DNA of 45,088 nt from Candidatus Zhuqueibacterota bacterium (GTDB lineage: Bacteria > Zhuqueibacterota > Zhuqueibacteria > Thermofontimicrobiales > Thiofontviventaceae). Position numbers and translations under genes: made by a program. Below the pieces are notes generated by a model. It did no database searches. It was not told the origin of the DNA and saw only the letters and a list, made by a program, of their open reading frames with translations. Positions 26,339-34,395 of the stretch are shown here, in pieces (the stretch's first letter is position 1; each line of letters opens with the position of its first letter). The DNA lies in the NCBI GenBank assembly GCA_016926625.1, contig JAFGOE010000046.1:1-45088 (forward strand), written 5' to 3'.

Positions 26339-27448
26339 TTATTCAATTTTCGGGACATAGCGGATAGATCCATCAACAGGAAGCCCCATGATCTCATCCC
26401 TGAACGCCTGCAGATCACAATCATCCCAGAATTCTACGCGTCGTTCCGAGATCGATAAAGACGAGTCGCTATTCCATTTCACGAGATGAATTTTTTGATG
26501 TTCGAGCTCGATTAACGTGATGCCTGTTTTGAACAAGCCGCTTCCGGTATTAAAGTAACAAGGCAAGGGACTTTGATCGACGTCGAGTTCATCGATATCG
26601 CGACCTTTCTTTTTCTCAGAACGTTTTTCTTTGCGATAGTGTTTCAATAAGATCTTTAATTCTCTCCTGGTCGCCTCATCGAGTTCTTCTCCATGGAGTA
26701 GTTCCTTTATGAGTATAATCTGTCTCACAAGCCATCGATAATAGCATCGCGATGCAAACATGGCGCGATGTGTATGACCACAAATCAGGATTATTTTTTT
26801 TGATTTTGCCCATTGATAGAGTATTTTTTCCCGGTCTTTAGGAATCTGCGATTCAGTGGCAGCATAGTTTTCATAACCCAGCTTGCGAACGAATGGTTCG
26901 ATGATGCGAAATAGCCGGACCCAGAATCTGCTGATCCAGGCACGTTTTTCAGCTAATGAATCACCCTGATGGCCATGAAGCAATATGATATCGCTATCGA
27001 TCAGTAGCGCTTCGGGAGCGCCATATAGATGATAAGAGACAGGTGCGACAGGATCCTCGAGACCTCCCCATTCCGAATCATGATTTCCGAAAACGCGGAA
27101 TACTTTTCCGGGTTTAAAATCAGACAATATATGATAGATTGAATTTTTATATCGCTGCACGATCTCATGGAGATCAAATTGCCAGAGCTCTTCCACATCG
27201 CCGAGCAATATAATATGGTAGCCCTGTGCTTTATAATAATTGAGTGCTGTCAGCAAAGTCTCTTCATTCCGTTCGAAGTTATCCGCGCCCTTTCCATCAC
27301 CGAGATGAAGATCGCTCATGATGACATATTTATCGTGTTTGTTCAGCGGGAGATGATTGAGCTCATCCTTATGGTTGTAAATTGTGTCGAGTCGCTCAAT
27401 GATATGTGAGTTCCGTTCGCTTAGCTGCTTTCTTCGAGAGGTATTCAT
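26339..27448 (-). CDS. Calcineurin-like metallophosphoesterase
   Basis: The product has 369 residues from the ATG at 27448, which has AAGGAG 9 bases upstream; an earlier in-frame start would overlap the gene before it. The five metallophosphoesterase motifs appear in order: SDLHLGD (about 45), LGDVEELW (about 85), GNHDSEW (about 125), HGHQGD (about 160) and CGHTHRAMF (about 225). The pattern resembles UDP-2,3-diacylglucosamine pyrophosphatase-type enzymes, but the protein is longer, with a charged 250-310 insert (RKEKRSEKKKGRDIDE). Substrate is unknown. It starts 27 bases after the radical SAM gene, in an apparent operon continuing to rsgA. Confidence 0.85.
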   Translation of the reverse strand: MNTSRRKQLSERNSHIIERLDTIYNHKDELNHLPLNKHDKYVIMSDLHLGDGKGADNFERNEETLLTALNYYKAQGYHIILLGDVEELWQFDLHEIVQRYKNSIYHILSDFKPGKVFRVFGNHDSEWGGLEDPVAPVSYHLYGAPEALLIDSDIILLHGHQGDSLAEKRAWISRFWVRLFRIIEPFVRKLGYENYAATESQIPKDREKILYQWAKSKKIILICGHTHRAMFASRCYYRWLVRQIILIKELLHGEELDEATRRELKILLKHYRKEKRSEKKKGRDIDELDVDQSPLPCYFNTGSGLFKTGITLIELEHQKIHLVKWNSDSSLSISERRVEFWDDCDLQAFRDEIMGLPVDGSIRYVPKIE

Positions 27449-27474
27449 TGATTTGAGCTCCTTGGTTGTTTTTT

Positions 27475-28725
27475 TTATTTCCCACAACACCTCTTAAACT
27501 TCAATCCGCTACCGCAGGGGCAGGGATCGTTACGGTTGGGACGGATTTCGCCTGAATCGATCAGCTGTTGAATCCTGTATTTCCTGGCTTCCCTTTCCTG
27601 TTCCATTTTCCATTGTCCGGCAAGGCGAGTGAACGTTTCATGTGAGTATTCCAAAAATGTCTTATATGCTTCGCAGAAGTGATTTTGGGTGTCATCCGCT
27701 GGATCACGAATTCGATCTTTCGTGCAGCCACCATAACAATATTTTAGCCATTTACAATCATCGCATTCTTCAGGCCAATTTGCCTTCATCCGTCCGAACT
27801 CATGTTGACGTTCAGAATTGAGCATATCAATCAATTTTTCGTGCATCACATTGCCCAATTTCCACTCCGGATCGACGAAGAAATCACATGAATAGACATC
27901 CCCGTTGTGTTCCACGACGATGTAGTTACCACAGGACGGTAGCAGGGTACATTCCGGAGCATCCAGATCGACATAACGATAGAACAACGAATCAAAATAG
28001 CGAATAGAGGTCGTAGGTTTTCCCTCTTCAAAATCATTTATCCACAAATCGAATAATTTGCACCAGAATTCACCCAACCGATCCGCAGGGACTGAGAATG
28101 ACGCGGTGCTTTCTGTGTTCTTTGGATCATTTTCCACGCAGGGTATAAATTGCATAAAATTTAATCCGCTCTCCTTATGGAAAGTATAAATCTCCTCAGG
28201 AAAATTGACCGAATAATCGTTGACAACCACCAGGGCATTCACTTCCACATCGTTGTCCAACATCATTTTTAAATGATCATTGACCGTGCTCCAGGATCCG
28301 GCACCACCAAGCATCTTTCGATAGTGATCATGGACATGTCGAGGACCATCGAGTGACAATCCGACCAGAAAATGATAATCGCGCAGAAACTTGGCCCAAT
28401 CGTTGTCGATCAGTATCCCGTTGGTCTGCAATCCGTTGCCCACAGTCTGCCCATTTCCATATTTTTGCTGTAATTGAACCGCTTTGCGATAAAATGGGAG
28501 ACCCATTAACGTTGGTTCGCCCCCTTGCCAGCCGAAAGACACTTGCTTTGCGCCCTGCTGCATCATCTGTTTGATCATTTCTTCGAGAACGGACTCACTC
28601 ATCCTATGTTTCAGACTCTCAGGAAAGAGTGAGGCTTTATCATAATAGAAACAGTAAGTACAGGCCATGTTACAATCTGGGCCCGCTGGTTTTACCAGCA
28701 CCGAAGTAAGTGGTTCATAGGGCAT
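27475..28725 (-). CDS. Anaerobic sulfatase-maturase-type radical SAM/SPASM enzyme with SEC-C tail
   Basis: The product has 416 residues from the ATG at 28725 (a GTG six codons earlier is possible). The radical SAM cluster CNMACTYC uses Cys18, Cys22 and Cys25; the next motif GWQGGEPTLMG is typical of anSME enzymes. The C-terminal half has SPASM-type cysteines for two auxiliary clusters (CTLLPSCGNYIVVEHNGDVYSCDFF, CDDCKWLKYCYGGC). The last 20 residues are a zinc-binding SEC-C motif (NDPCPCGSGLKFKRCCGK). Family enzymes oxidise a Cys or Ser in sulfatases to formylglycine. No sulfatase is in the window, so its client is encoded elsewhere or it modifies another protein. Confidence 0.92.
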   Translation of the reverse strand: MPYEPLTSVLVKPAGPDCNMACTYCFYYDKASLFPESLKHRMSESVLEEMIKQMMQQGAKQVSFGWQGGEPTLMGLPFYRKAVQLQQKYGNGQTVGNGLQTNGILIDNDWAKFLRDYHFLVGLSLDGPRHVHDHYRKMLGGAGSWSTVNDHLKMMLDNDVEVNALVVVNDYSVNFPEEIYTFHKESGLNFMQFIPCVENDPKNTESTASFSVPADRLGEFWCKLFDLWINDFEEGKPTTSIRYFDSLFYRYVDLDAPECTLLPSCGNYIVVEHNGDVYSCDFFVDPEWKLGNVMHEKLIDMLNSERQHEFGRMKANWPEECDDCKWLKYCYGGCTKDRIRDPADDTQNHFCEAYKTFLEYSHETFTRLAGQWKMEQEREARKYRIQQLIDSGEIRPNRNDPCPCGSGLKFKRCCGK

Positions 28726-28892
28726 TGATTTATCTTCTACCACGAATTAAAGGGTTTAAAAATAGCATAATATTGGAAGTAACACTCGTTCATTCTGTTT
28801 AATCTTTAAAACGCTCATTAAAAGCAGGTCGACTTCATCATCATTTAAATCGTCGATGTATCCTCTCCGCTTCCCGAGGTTTAATTGACCAA

Positions 28893-29705
28893 TTAATACC
28901 TTTTCCTTATCTTGTTAAGAAAATTTATCAAAAAGGACATGCTGATGATCGCAAGGATTGTGAAAATGAAGATCAGGGATATATCTTCACTGACTCCTCT
29001 CACTTTTAGCATTAATACCATACCGGCGAGTGCTATCGTTAAAATAACAATAAACACGAACAGGATCGGAGTCAGAATATAACCAAGGCGTTGTTTCTTA
29101 AACAGGAGAATCGCCGTAATGACCAGCGCAGGCAAGACGATTGAAAGATCCATCACATGGACAGGATTCACCAGCAAATTATAATCGCTGACGCTCTTGG
29201 GTATCATATTATTTAAATGAGCGGGTATTATCTCTTGCAGCCATAGAGCATAGAACAAGGCAGCGATGAAGATCAAATACGTGCCCATGTATTTTTCCGG
29301 AATCTTCGCGTCGTGCCAGTTCATCACATTCATGCCAGTTAATTGATACATCGACAGGATAAACGTGTACAGGGAAAGTCCCAGGGTAAGGCAATATAAA
29401 AGAAATAGACTGTTAAAATGGATTCCCAGACTATATATGACAAAGGAGTAGAGAACATAGAAAACCGTCCCGGCATGAATAAAAGCAGCAATTTTACTTT
29501 GTTTAAGCAGATACAGAGATGAAATAACGAGTATCGGAACGACCAGAAAAAGATTAACCATATCTTGTCCAACTCCCTGAGCGGCCATGGAATCGACTTC
29601 ACGCTCATATGTCTCCGGGACAAATGCTCCGAAGATCGATACGATGGCGAGAGAGGCGGACAGTAACATCGTCAATGTAATAATGAGATTAATTTGTCGT
29701 TTCAT
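28893..29705 (-). CDS. Multi-pass membrane protein, unknown function
   Basis: The 270-residue product has about seven or eight hydrophobic helices, an extracytoplasmic loop after helix 1 (FVPETYEREVDSMAAQG) and a basic C-terminus (NKIRKRY). I recognise no family. GGAG lies at usable distance before the ATG. The ATG overlaps the stop of a probable mini-gene (TCATGA), linking it to the transporter upstream. Its stop codon lies in the palindrome TTAATTGACCAATTAA (28881-28896), probably by chance. Confidence 0.6.
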   Translation of the reverse strand: MKRQINLIITLTMLLSASLAIVSIFGAFVPETYEREVDSMAAQGVGQDMVNLFLVVPILVISSLYLLKQSKIAAFIHAGTVFYVLYSFVIYSLGIHFNSLFLLYCLTLGLSLYTFILSMYQLTGMNVMNWHDAKIPEKYMGTYLIFIAALFYALWLQEIIPAHLNNMIPKSVSDYNLLVNPVHVMDLSIVLPALVITAILLFKKQRLGYILTPILFVFIVILTIALAGMVLMLKVRGVSEDISLIFIFTILAIISMSFLINFLNKIRKRY

Positions 29706-29833
29706 GAATCATTCTCCTGCAAATGAAATTCTATAATTAAGTTATCCTTTGCGAGCTGCTGACAGAGTTCATCAAAACTTTGTTCAGATAAGGAGAAGCT
29801 CAGCAGTCGCGATTTCCACACACATCGATTCAA
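29702..29833 (-). CDS. Possible coupled mini-protein between transporter and membrane protein
   Basis: An open frame of 43 residues fills the whole gap between two genes. It begins at a TTG overlapping the stop of the transporter gene (or at a GTG at 29821) and ends with a TGA overlapping the ATG of the next gene. The product contains FSLSEQSFDELCQQLAKDN, an amphipathic, protein-like sequence. There is no clear Shine-Dalgarno sequence, and no family is recognised. The exact fit at both ends favours a real coupled gene, but chance cannot be excluded. Confidence 0.4.
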   Translation of the reverse strand: MNRCVWKSRLLSFSLSEQSFDELCQQLAKDNLIIEFHLQENDS

Positions 29834-31062
29834 AGTCTGGCCAGAAGCAAGCAAAACCAGAGCACTCCGAACAACAATGTCAATAAGGTGATGGGTAATC
29901 CTGCTCTTAAATATTCATTGAATGAGAGAATCACTTTTCTTTTTTTTGCACCTTCGGCGACAATCAAGTTAGCGACAGATCCCAAAAGCGTAAGATTGCC
30001 AGCGAACGTGGTAGCCATTGCCAGAGTGAGCCATGCAATTTTCGTATGAGAATATGTTAACACTATGTTTTTCAATAACAGAACTGCCGGAACATTGGAA
30101 ACGATATTACTGGAGATCGTTGCGATGATCGTCAAATCGAGAACTTCATTATCCGTAGAGACTTTAAGTACTTCGATCAGATGATCGCTCAGCCCAATAG
30201 TATCGATCGATTTAGTCACAACAAAAAGGCTGGAGAAGAACACTAATAAAGACCAATCAATCTCAGCGAACACACGTTCCGCCTTTAACCGTCGGGTGAT
30301 CAATAATAGAGCGGCAGCTATCATGGCTGCCACCGATGTCGGCACTCCACAAACAAGCGCAATGAGCATGAGTGCGGCAGATATACTGCTTTTTCTTAGT
30401 AAAGGACGGTATACCCTATGTTTAGGGGGCCTGACGCGATCAAACTTGATATTGACAAATTCCGATTTATACAAAACGAATATGATAAGCCATATAACAA
30501 CCAACCCAATAATGGCTACAGGTATAAGATATAAAAAAAACTCGATAAATCCAATACCAGAAAATGCACCAATCAAAATATTTTGAGGATTCCCGATTAT
30601 CGTTGCTGCAGATCCGATATTTGCAGATGTTGCCAGAGCTATCAAATATGGTATTGGATTCCGTTTCAACATATTCGTCATGTCGATTACTATGGGTGTA
30701 AAAACCAGAACGATGGTATCATTGAGGAACAAAGCGGAAGTGAGTCCTGAAAATATAATAATCCAGGCAAGTAGACGTTTCGGAGTGCTCGCCAATTTCA
30801 GTATAGCTTTGGAGATGATAAAAAAAAATCCGGACAGACGAAAATTGACATTCAAAATCATAATAGAGAGCAGCAGAACGATCGTATTCAGATCGATGGC
30901 CTGAAACGCTTGATCGGTCGTGATTGCGCCTGTGCCGACGAGAATGACAGCACCAACGAAGGCTATTGTGGCACGATTCATTCTTAAAAACGGATATCGC
31001 CCCAGCGAAACGCCTATGATCGTCACACTGATTATTATGATTGAAGATACATATGAAACCAT
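29830..31062 (-). CDS. ArsB/NhaD-like (ion transporter superfamily) permease
   Basis: The 410-residue membrane protein has about 11 helices and the two re-entrant repeats of the ion transporter superfamily. The first half has LNDTIVLVFTPIVIDM and ATSANIGSAATIIGNPQN; the second has SSNIVSNVPAVLLLKNI and MATTFAGNLTLLGSVANLIVAE. Asn-Pro and Ser-Val-Ala-Asn motifs at these places are found in ArsB, NhaD and DASS carriers. The ion could be arsenite, sodium or an anion, and no ars gene is near. The ATG at 31062 was preferred over a GTG four codons upstream; both have weak ribosome sites. Confidence 0.85.
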   Translation of the reverse strand: MVSYVSSIIIISVTIIGVSLGRYPFLRMNRATIAFVGAVILVGTGAITTDQAFQAIDLNTIVLLLSIMILNVNFRLSGFFFIISKAILKLASTPKRLLAWIIIFSGLTSALFLNDTIVLVFTPIVIDMTNMLKRNPIPYLIALATSANIGSAATIIGNPQNILIGAFSGIGFIEFFLYLIPVAIIGLVVIWLIIFVLYKSEFVNIKFDRVRPPKHRVYRPLLRKSSISAALMLIALVCGVPTSVAAMIAAALLLITRRLKAERVFAEIDWSLLVFFSSLFVVTKSIDTIGLSDHLIEVLKVSTDNEVLDLTIIATISSNIVSNVPAVLLLKNIVLTYSHTKIAWLTLAMATTFAGNLTLLGSVANLIVAEGAKKRKVILSFNEYLRAGLPITLLTLLFGVLWFCLLLARL

Positions 31063-31101
31063 GATAGTTCTCACGTTGGAGAGTGTTTTTCTGTTAGATC
31101 G

Positions 31102-32796
31102 TCATGATTTTCGTCGACTGGTCAGGATCTCTCTTTGCTTTGCCCGTTTAGTAACATTTTTTTCTACGAAGACAGGTTTTCCGGAGAAGGGATCGCGCTC
31201 GGTGTAATACATGAGTGTTGCATAGGTCGAAGGAGTCGGTGTGAACAATTGTACCTGTTCGGGCAGGATGCCAAGGTGCTTTATAGCGAATAAGTATAAT
31301 TTACGCATATCATTCTGAGTGCATCCCGGGTGAGCTGCTATCAGATAATAAGTGAGATATTGCTCTTTTTGTGCTTGCTTCGTAAATTGATAAAATAATT
31401 CTTTAAATTTGAGTAATGTTGTAATATCTGGCTTTCCCATTAACTTCAGCACACGATATTGAGAATGTTCGGGTGCGATTTTCATTTGTCCGGATACATG
31501 ATGACTGACGACGTTTCGCAGATTACGTTCACCAGCTTTCCTGTCGTATAAAACCATATCGTAGCGGATACCCGAGGCGACGACCACTTTTTTTATCCCT
31601 GGAATAACCCGCAACTCTTTTAAAAGATTGATCTGGGTGCTATGATCAACGGGCAGATGGGGACAGACCTCAGGAAAGAGGCATCGTCTGTCCGGACAAC
31701 AACCAGCCCGGGTTTTGATGCTGCATTCGAAGCCGTACATATTAGCGGTAGGACCACCGATATCATGAATGACCCCCTTAAAATCAGGATGGGTCGTCAT
31801 TTTTTGGGCTTCCTTAATGATCGATTCATGACTACGCCACCTGACGGTGCGACCCTCGTGAACTGCGATTGAACAGAAGTTGCATTCGCCGTAACATCCG
31901 CGATGGCTGGCGATGGAAAATTGAATCGTATCCAGCGCTGTCACCTTTCCTTGATTCGTATAATAAGGGTGCGTATCATAGCGGTAATCGAGACTGTAAA
32001 CATGATCTAGCTCAGGCGTTGATAAATAGTAAGCAGGCGGATTCTGGATTAAGTAACGGTTGTCGTATTTCTGAACAATGGGAGAAGCTGACAAAGGATC
32101 GTTGTTACGGTAAAAGAGATGGAACATACGAGTGAACGCCTTCTTGCTTGTTCCTACCTCACGAAATGAAGGGACCTCGATCGATCCGTGCGGAACAGAT
32201 GCGTCGATATAGCATAGTCCCCTGATATTGACCGGAGACTTCTTCTCAGCAAGATATTGAGCTAATTCGACTACGGATCGTTCCGCCATTCCATATAACA
32301 GAAAATCTGCTTTTGCATCGAAGAGGATCGAGCGCCTGATACTGTCTGTCCAAAAATCGTAATGAGCGATACGTCGTAAGCTCGCCTCAATGCCACCTAA
32401 TATGATGGGTACGGTGTTTTTAAAATAGCGTTTGATCAGATTCGAATATACGATAGAAGCGCGATCGGGTCGCCGATTGTTTACGCCTCCGGGTGTATAA
32501 TCATCGGTTCTTCTTTTTTTACCTGATGCGGTCCTGTTAGCGACCATCGAATCCACCGATCCGGCGGTAACGCCCCAAAACAATTCTGGCTCTCCGAGAC
32601 GCGTTATATCGGTATCTGTTGAAACATCAGGTTGTGCAATAACACCCACCCGATAACCTACGTTGATCAAGACGTTGCCAATAACGGCCACCCCCATCAG
32701 CGGGGAATCGATATAGCAATCGCCAGAGACCAGGATCACATCGAGTCGATCCCATCCGAACCGACGAACTTCATCTCGAGTAGTAGGTAGAAACAT
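31102..32796 (-). CDS. ygiQ: YgiQ family (UPF0313) radical SAM protein
   Basis: The 564-residue product has the family opening FLPTTRDEVRRFGWDRLDVILVSGDCYIDSP, a B12-binding-like N-terminal domain (about 1-250) and the radical SAM cluster CYGECNFC near 305. HDIGGPTANMYG and CCPDRRCLFPEVCPHL follow, the latter a Cys-rich stretch typical of UPF0313. The later APEHSQYRVLKLMGKP and FTPTPSTYATLMYYT segments are also conserved in the family. The substrate of YgiQ proteins is unknown. The protein is somewhat shorter than the Escherichia coli form. It begins 28 bases from the transporter gene and is probably co-transcribed with it. No Shine-Dalgarno sequence is visible. Confidence 0.93.
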   Translation of the reverse strand: MFLPTTRDEVRRFGWDRLDVILVSGDCYIDSPLMGVAVIGNVLINVGYRVGVIAQPDVSTDTDITRLGEPELFWGVTAGSVDSMVANRTASGKKRRTDDYTPGGVNNRRPDRASIVYSNLIKRYFKNTVPIILGGIEASLRRIAHYDFWTDSIRRSILFDAKADFLLYGMAERSVVELAQYLAEKKSPVNIRGLCYIDASVPHGSIEVPSFREVGTSKKAFTRMFHLFYRNNDPLSASPIVQKYDNRYLIQNPPAYYLSTPELDHVYSLDYRYDTHPYYTNQGKVTALDTIQFSIASHRGCYGECNFCSIAVHEGRTVRWRSHESIIKEAQKMTTHPDFKGVIHDIGGPTANMYGFECSIKTRAGCCPDRRCLFPEVCPHLPVDHSTQINLLKELRVIPGIKKVVVASGIRYDMVLYDRKAGERNLRNVVSHHVSGQMKIAPEHSQYRVLKLMGKPDITTLLKFKELFYQFTKQAQKEQYLTYYLIAAHPGCTQNDMRKLYLFAIKHLGILPEQVQLFTPTPSTYATLMYYTERDPFSGKPVFVEKNVTKRAKQREILTSRRKS

Positions 32797-32854
32797 GAGA
32801 CAACCAATCAGGCAAAATACTGTTTAGAGTGACTTCACATTGTCACGTGAATCG

Positions 32855-32888
32855 AAAAAAAAACAAAGGCGACAATTTGTCGCCTTTG
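32855..32888 (-). terminator. Rho-independent terminator of the glycine-rich protein gene
   Basis: CAAAGGCGACAA (32864-32875) and TTGTCGCCTTTG (32877-32888) form a near-perfect GC-rich hairpin, and on the reverse strand it is followed by nine T (32863-32855). It lies about 80 bases after the stop at 32966 and 60 bases before ygiQ, so it separates the two units. Confidence 0.9.
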
Positions 32889-32965
32889 CATATGATTAAT
32901 AATCAGAGATTTCAAACAACTGGATCATTTCAACTTTCAATTGTATCTACAGTCGAAACATCAGC

Positions 32966-33253
32966 TTAAGCTTTTTTCGTAAGGGCTGATTTGATCAGGC
33001 TGACGATGGCCATAAGCACGCCGCCACCGACACCACCGCCGAGGATGTTTCCGATGATGCTACCGAGATCCGCTCCCCCAACACCACCACCAGTCAATGC
33101 TTCTAATAGCTCGCCTCCGAGGCCGCCACCAAGAATACCCAGGATAGAATTCCACAGAGTACCCATTGATATTTTCTTGAACAGAGAACCAGCAAGATTG
33201 CCGCCCAGGGCACCACTGGCGAGATGAATAAGCATAGATACTAAACTTGACAT
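32966..33253 (-). CDS. Small glycine-rich hydrophobic protein
   Basis: The 95-residue protein is rich in Gly, Leu, Ala and Ile, with GGG clusters (LGGGLGGELLEALTGGGVGG, ILGGGVGGG) and a basic end (SALTKKA). The helices are glycine-zipper-like, so it may insert in a membrane or self-associate. Similar short proteins occur in many bacteria without known function. SD AGGAGAGG stands 7 bases before the ATG, and the gene has its own terminator, so it is a well-supported single-gene unit. Confidence 0.75.
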   Translation of the reverse strand: MSSLVSMLIHLASGALGGNLAGSLFKKISMGTLWNSILGILGGGLGGELLEALTGGGVGGADLGSIIGNILGGGVGGGVLMAIVSLIKSALTKKA

Positions 33254-33579
33254 GATATAACCTCTCCTTTTAATAAATTATTCGATCAGATGCACTTTAA
33301 AACGGCATCCGATTTAAATTAGATCACATAAACTATTCTTATTGCGATCATCAAATCGATGATTATTTGATAATTTATTGATCTTAATTTGCCCCACTTT
33401 TTTATACAAGATCGAGTTTAGAAAATTTATTACAAATAATTAACGAAATATTTTCCAAAATTGCAAGTAAATTATTTGATTGACAGAATATATTTTGAAA
33501 AATCGATTGTTCTTTTAGTCGTTCGACGGGATAGAATCTTTATTATATCCTAAGATAGACCTAAATAGGTGTTCCATCA
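33254..33579. other. AT-rich intergenic region upstream of the glycine-rich gene
   Basis: In this 326-base gap the arms ATCAAAT (33350-33356) and ATTTGAT (33365-33371) make a small inverted repeat about 100 bases before the glycine-rich gene. A weak promoter (TTGATG, 17 bases, TTATGT) overlaps it on the reverse strand. No gene is seen before the hydrolase remnant begins at 33580. Confidence 0.35.
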
Positions 33580-33715
33580 TTATTTCATAAAATCTTGTAA
33601 GAAAAGCAGAATATCTTCTTTAATTGACTGTGGATGTTCATGTCCAATGTCGGTATAGGTCTCAATCTTTGCATTTACGCCATGGAATTTATATATATTC
33701 GCACAATTTAATCCT
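33580..33715 (-). pseudogene. C-terminal remnant of an alpha/beta-hydrolase
   Basis: Directly after the flavodoxin stop, an open frame without its own start encodes about 45 residues ending at TAA (33582-33580). It includes YKFHGVNAKIETYTDIGHEH and LLFLQDFMK. The pattern 'GVNAKIETYTDIGHEHP' followed by an amphipathic helix is what is expected at the C-terminus of esterase, phospholipase or dienelactone-hydrolase-type proteins, with the catalytic His in GHEHP. The rest of the enzyme is absent. I infer a deletion that brought the flavodoxin gene against the tail of a lost hydrolase. Confidence 0.5.
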
Positions 33716-34195
33716 CTATAAAGCAGCGAGGATGTTTCGCGCCCAATCTTTGGCCCGTTCGATTTCGTTCTCCTTCAGAGGTCCTTCGGTGCCGGTCACG
33801 AAAAATCCCTCTGGACTGACTATTGGCTCTCCTCCTTTTTTCGCGAGCCTCTTCAGTATAGGGTCAGCGGCGTAGCCGAAAAATTTCACCAGTCGCCTTA
33901 AAATAGCGGAACCGATATCCTCACACGAAATCCGGGTATCGAAAGCAGCGACCTTGACTCCGCACAGAGCTTGTTTTGGAAGTTTCGGTAACAACTTATT
34001 CATCGCAGGAGTTGCCCTGAAGCCGCGAGTTGGTGAACCGGCGATGACTAATCCAATGTCGGTAAATTGCTCTGCTGATGCATCGTTCGCCTTCAACAGC
34101 TTAACATGGTAGTCCTCGCTGATTTCAGCAGCGATTGCCTCGGCAATTTTTTCGGTGTTCCCGAAAACAGAATCGTAAAGGATTATCACGTTCAT
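33716..34195 (-). CDS. Flavodoxin-family protein
   Basis: The product has 159 residues from the ATG at 34195. GGAGA precedes it and would be inside the gene if the upstream TTG were used. The FMN phosphate loop is YDSVFGNTEKIAEAI (about 6-20), followed by GSPTRGFRATPAM and a late VAAFDTRI segment, typical of short-chain flavodoxins. It probably acts as a low-potential electron carrier in the cytoplasm. No partner reductase is adjacent. The region just downstream is a decayed hydrolase tail. Confidence 0.88.
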   Translation of the reverse strand: MNVIILYDSVFGNTEKIAEAIAAEISEDYHVKLLKANDASAEQFTDIGLVIAGSPTRGFRATPAMNKLLPKLPKQALCGVKVAAFDTRISCEDIGSAILRRLVKFFGYAADPILKRLAKKGGEPIVSPEGFFVTGTEGPLKENEIERAKDWARNILAAL

Positions 34196-34290
34196 GGTTA
34201 TCTTCTCCAAAATAAAATTCTAGTTTCATTCTTTAGTGATACCATGCTGCCTCATATTATCGATTAAAAATGAACTGGCGAACAGATAAA

Positions 34291-34342
34291 GCGGCTGATA
34301 AGATTTTCCGAGCGATGACGCCAGGAACAACGAATCAGCCGC
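34291..34342 (-). terminator. Possible hairpin terminator of the M3 peptidase gene
   Basis: Perfect 9-base arms GCGGCTGAT (34291-34299) and ATCAGCCGC (34334-34342) surround a 34-base loop, about 55 bases after the peptidase stop. On the reverse strand TTTAT follows. The long loop and short T run make it a weak call. Confidence 0.4.
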
Positions 34343-34395
34343 AATATCTATTTAAATCAAAGATTTAAGGATAAAATTGACTGATCATATGTTCC

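Noticed and set aside
32991-33227. Proline-rich plus-strand reading frame opposite the glycine-rich gene
   Set aside because: GGN codons on one strand read as NCC/proline-type codons on the other; the reverse-strand gene has a strong ribosome site and terminator.
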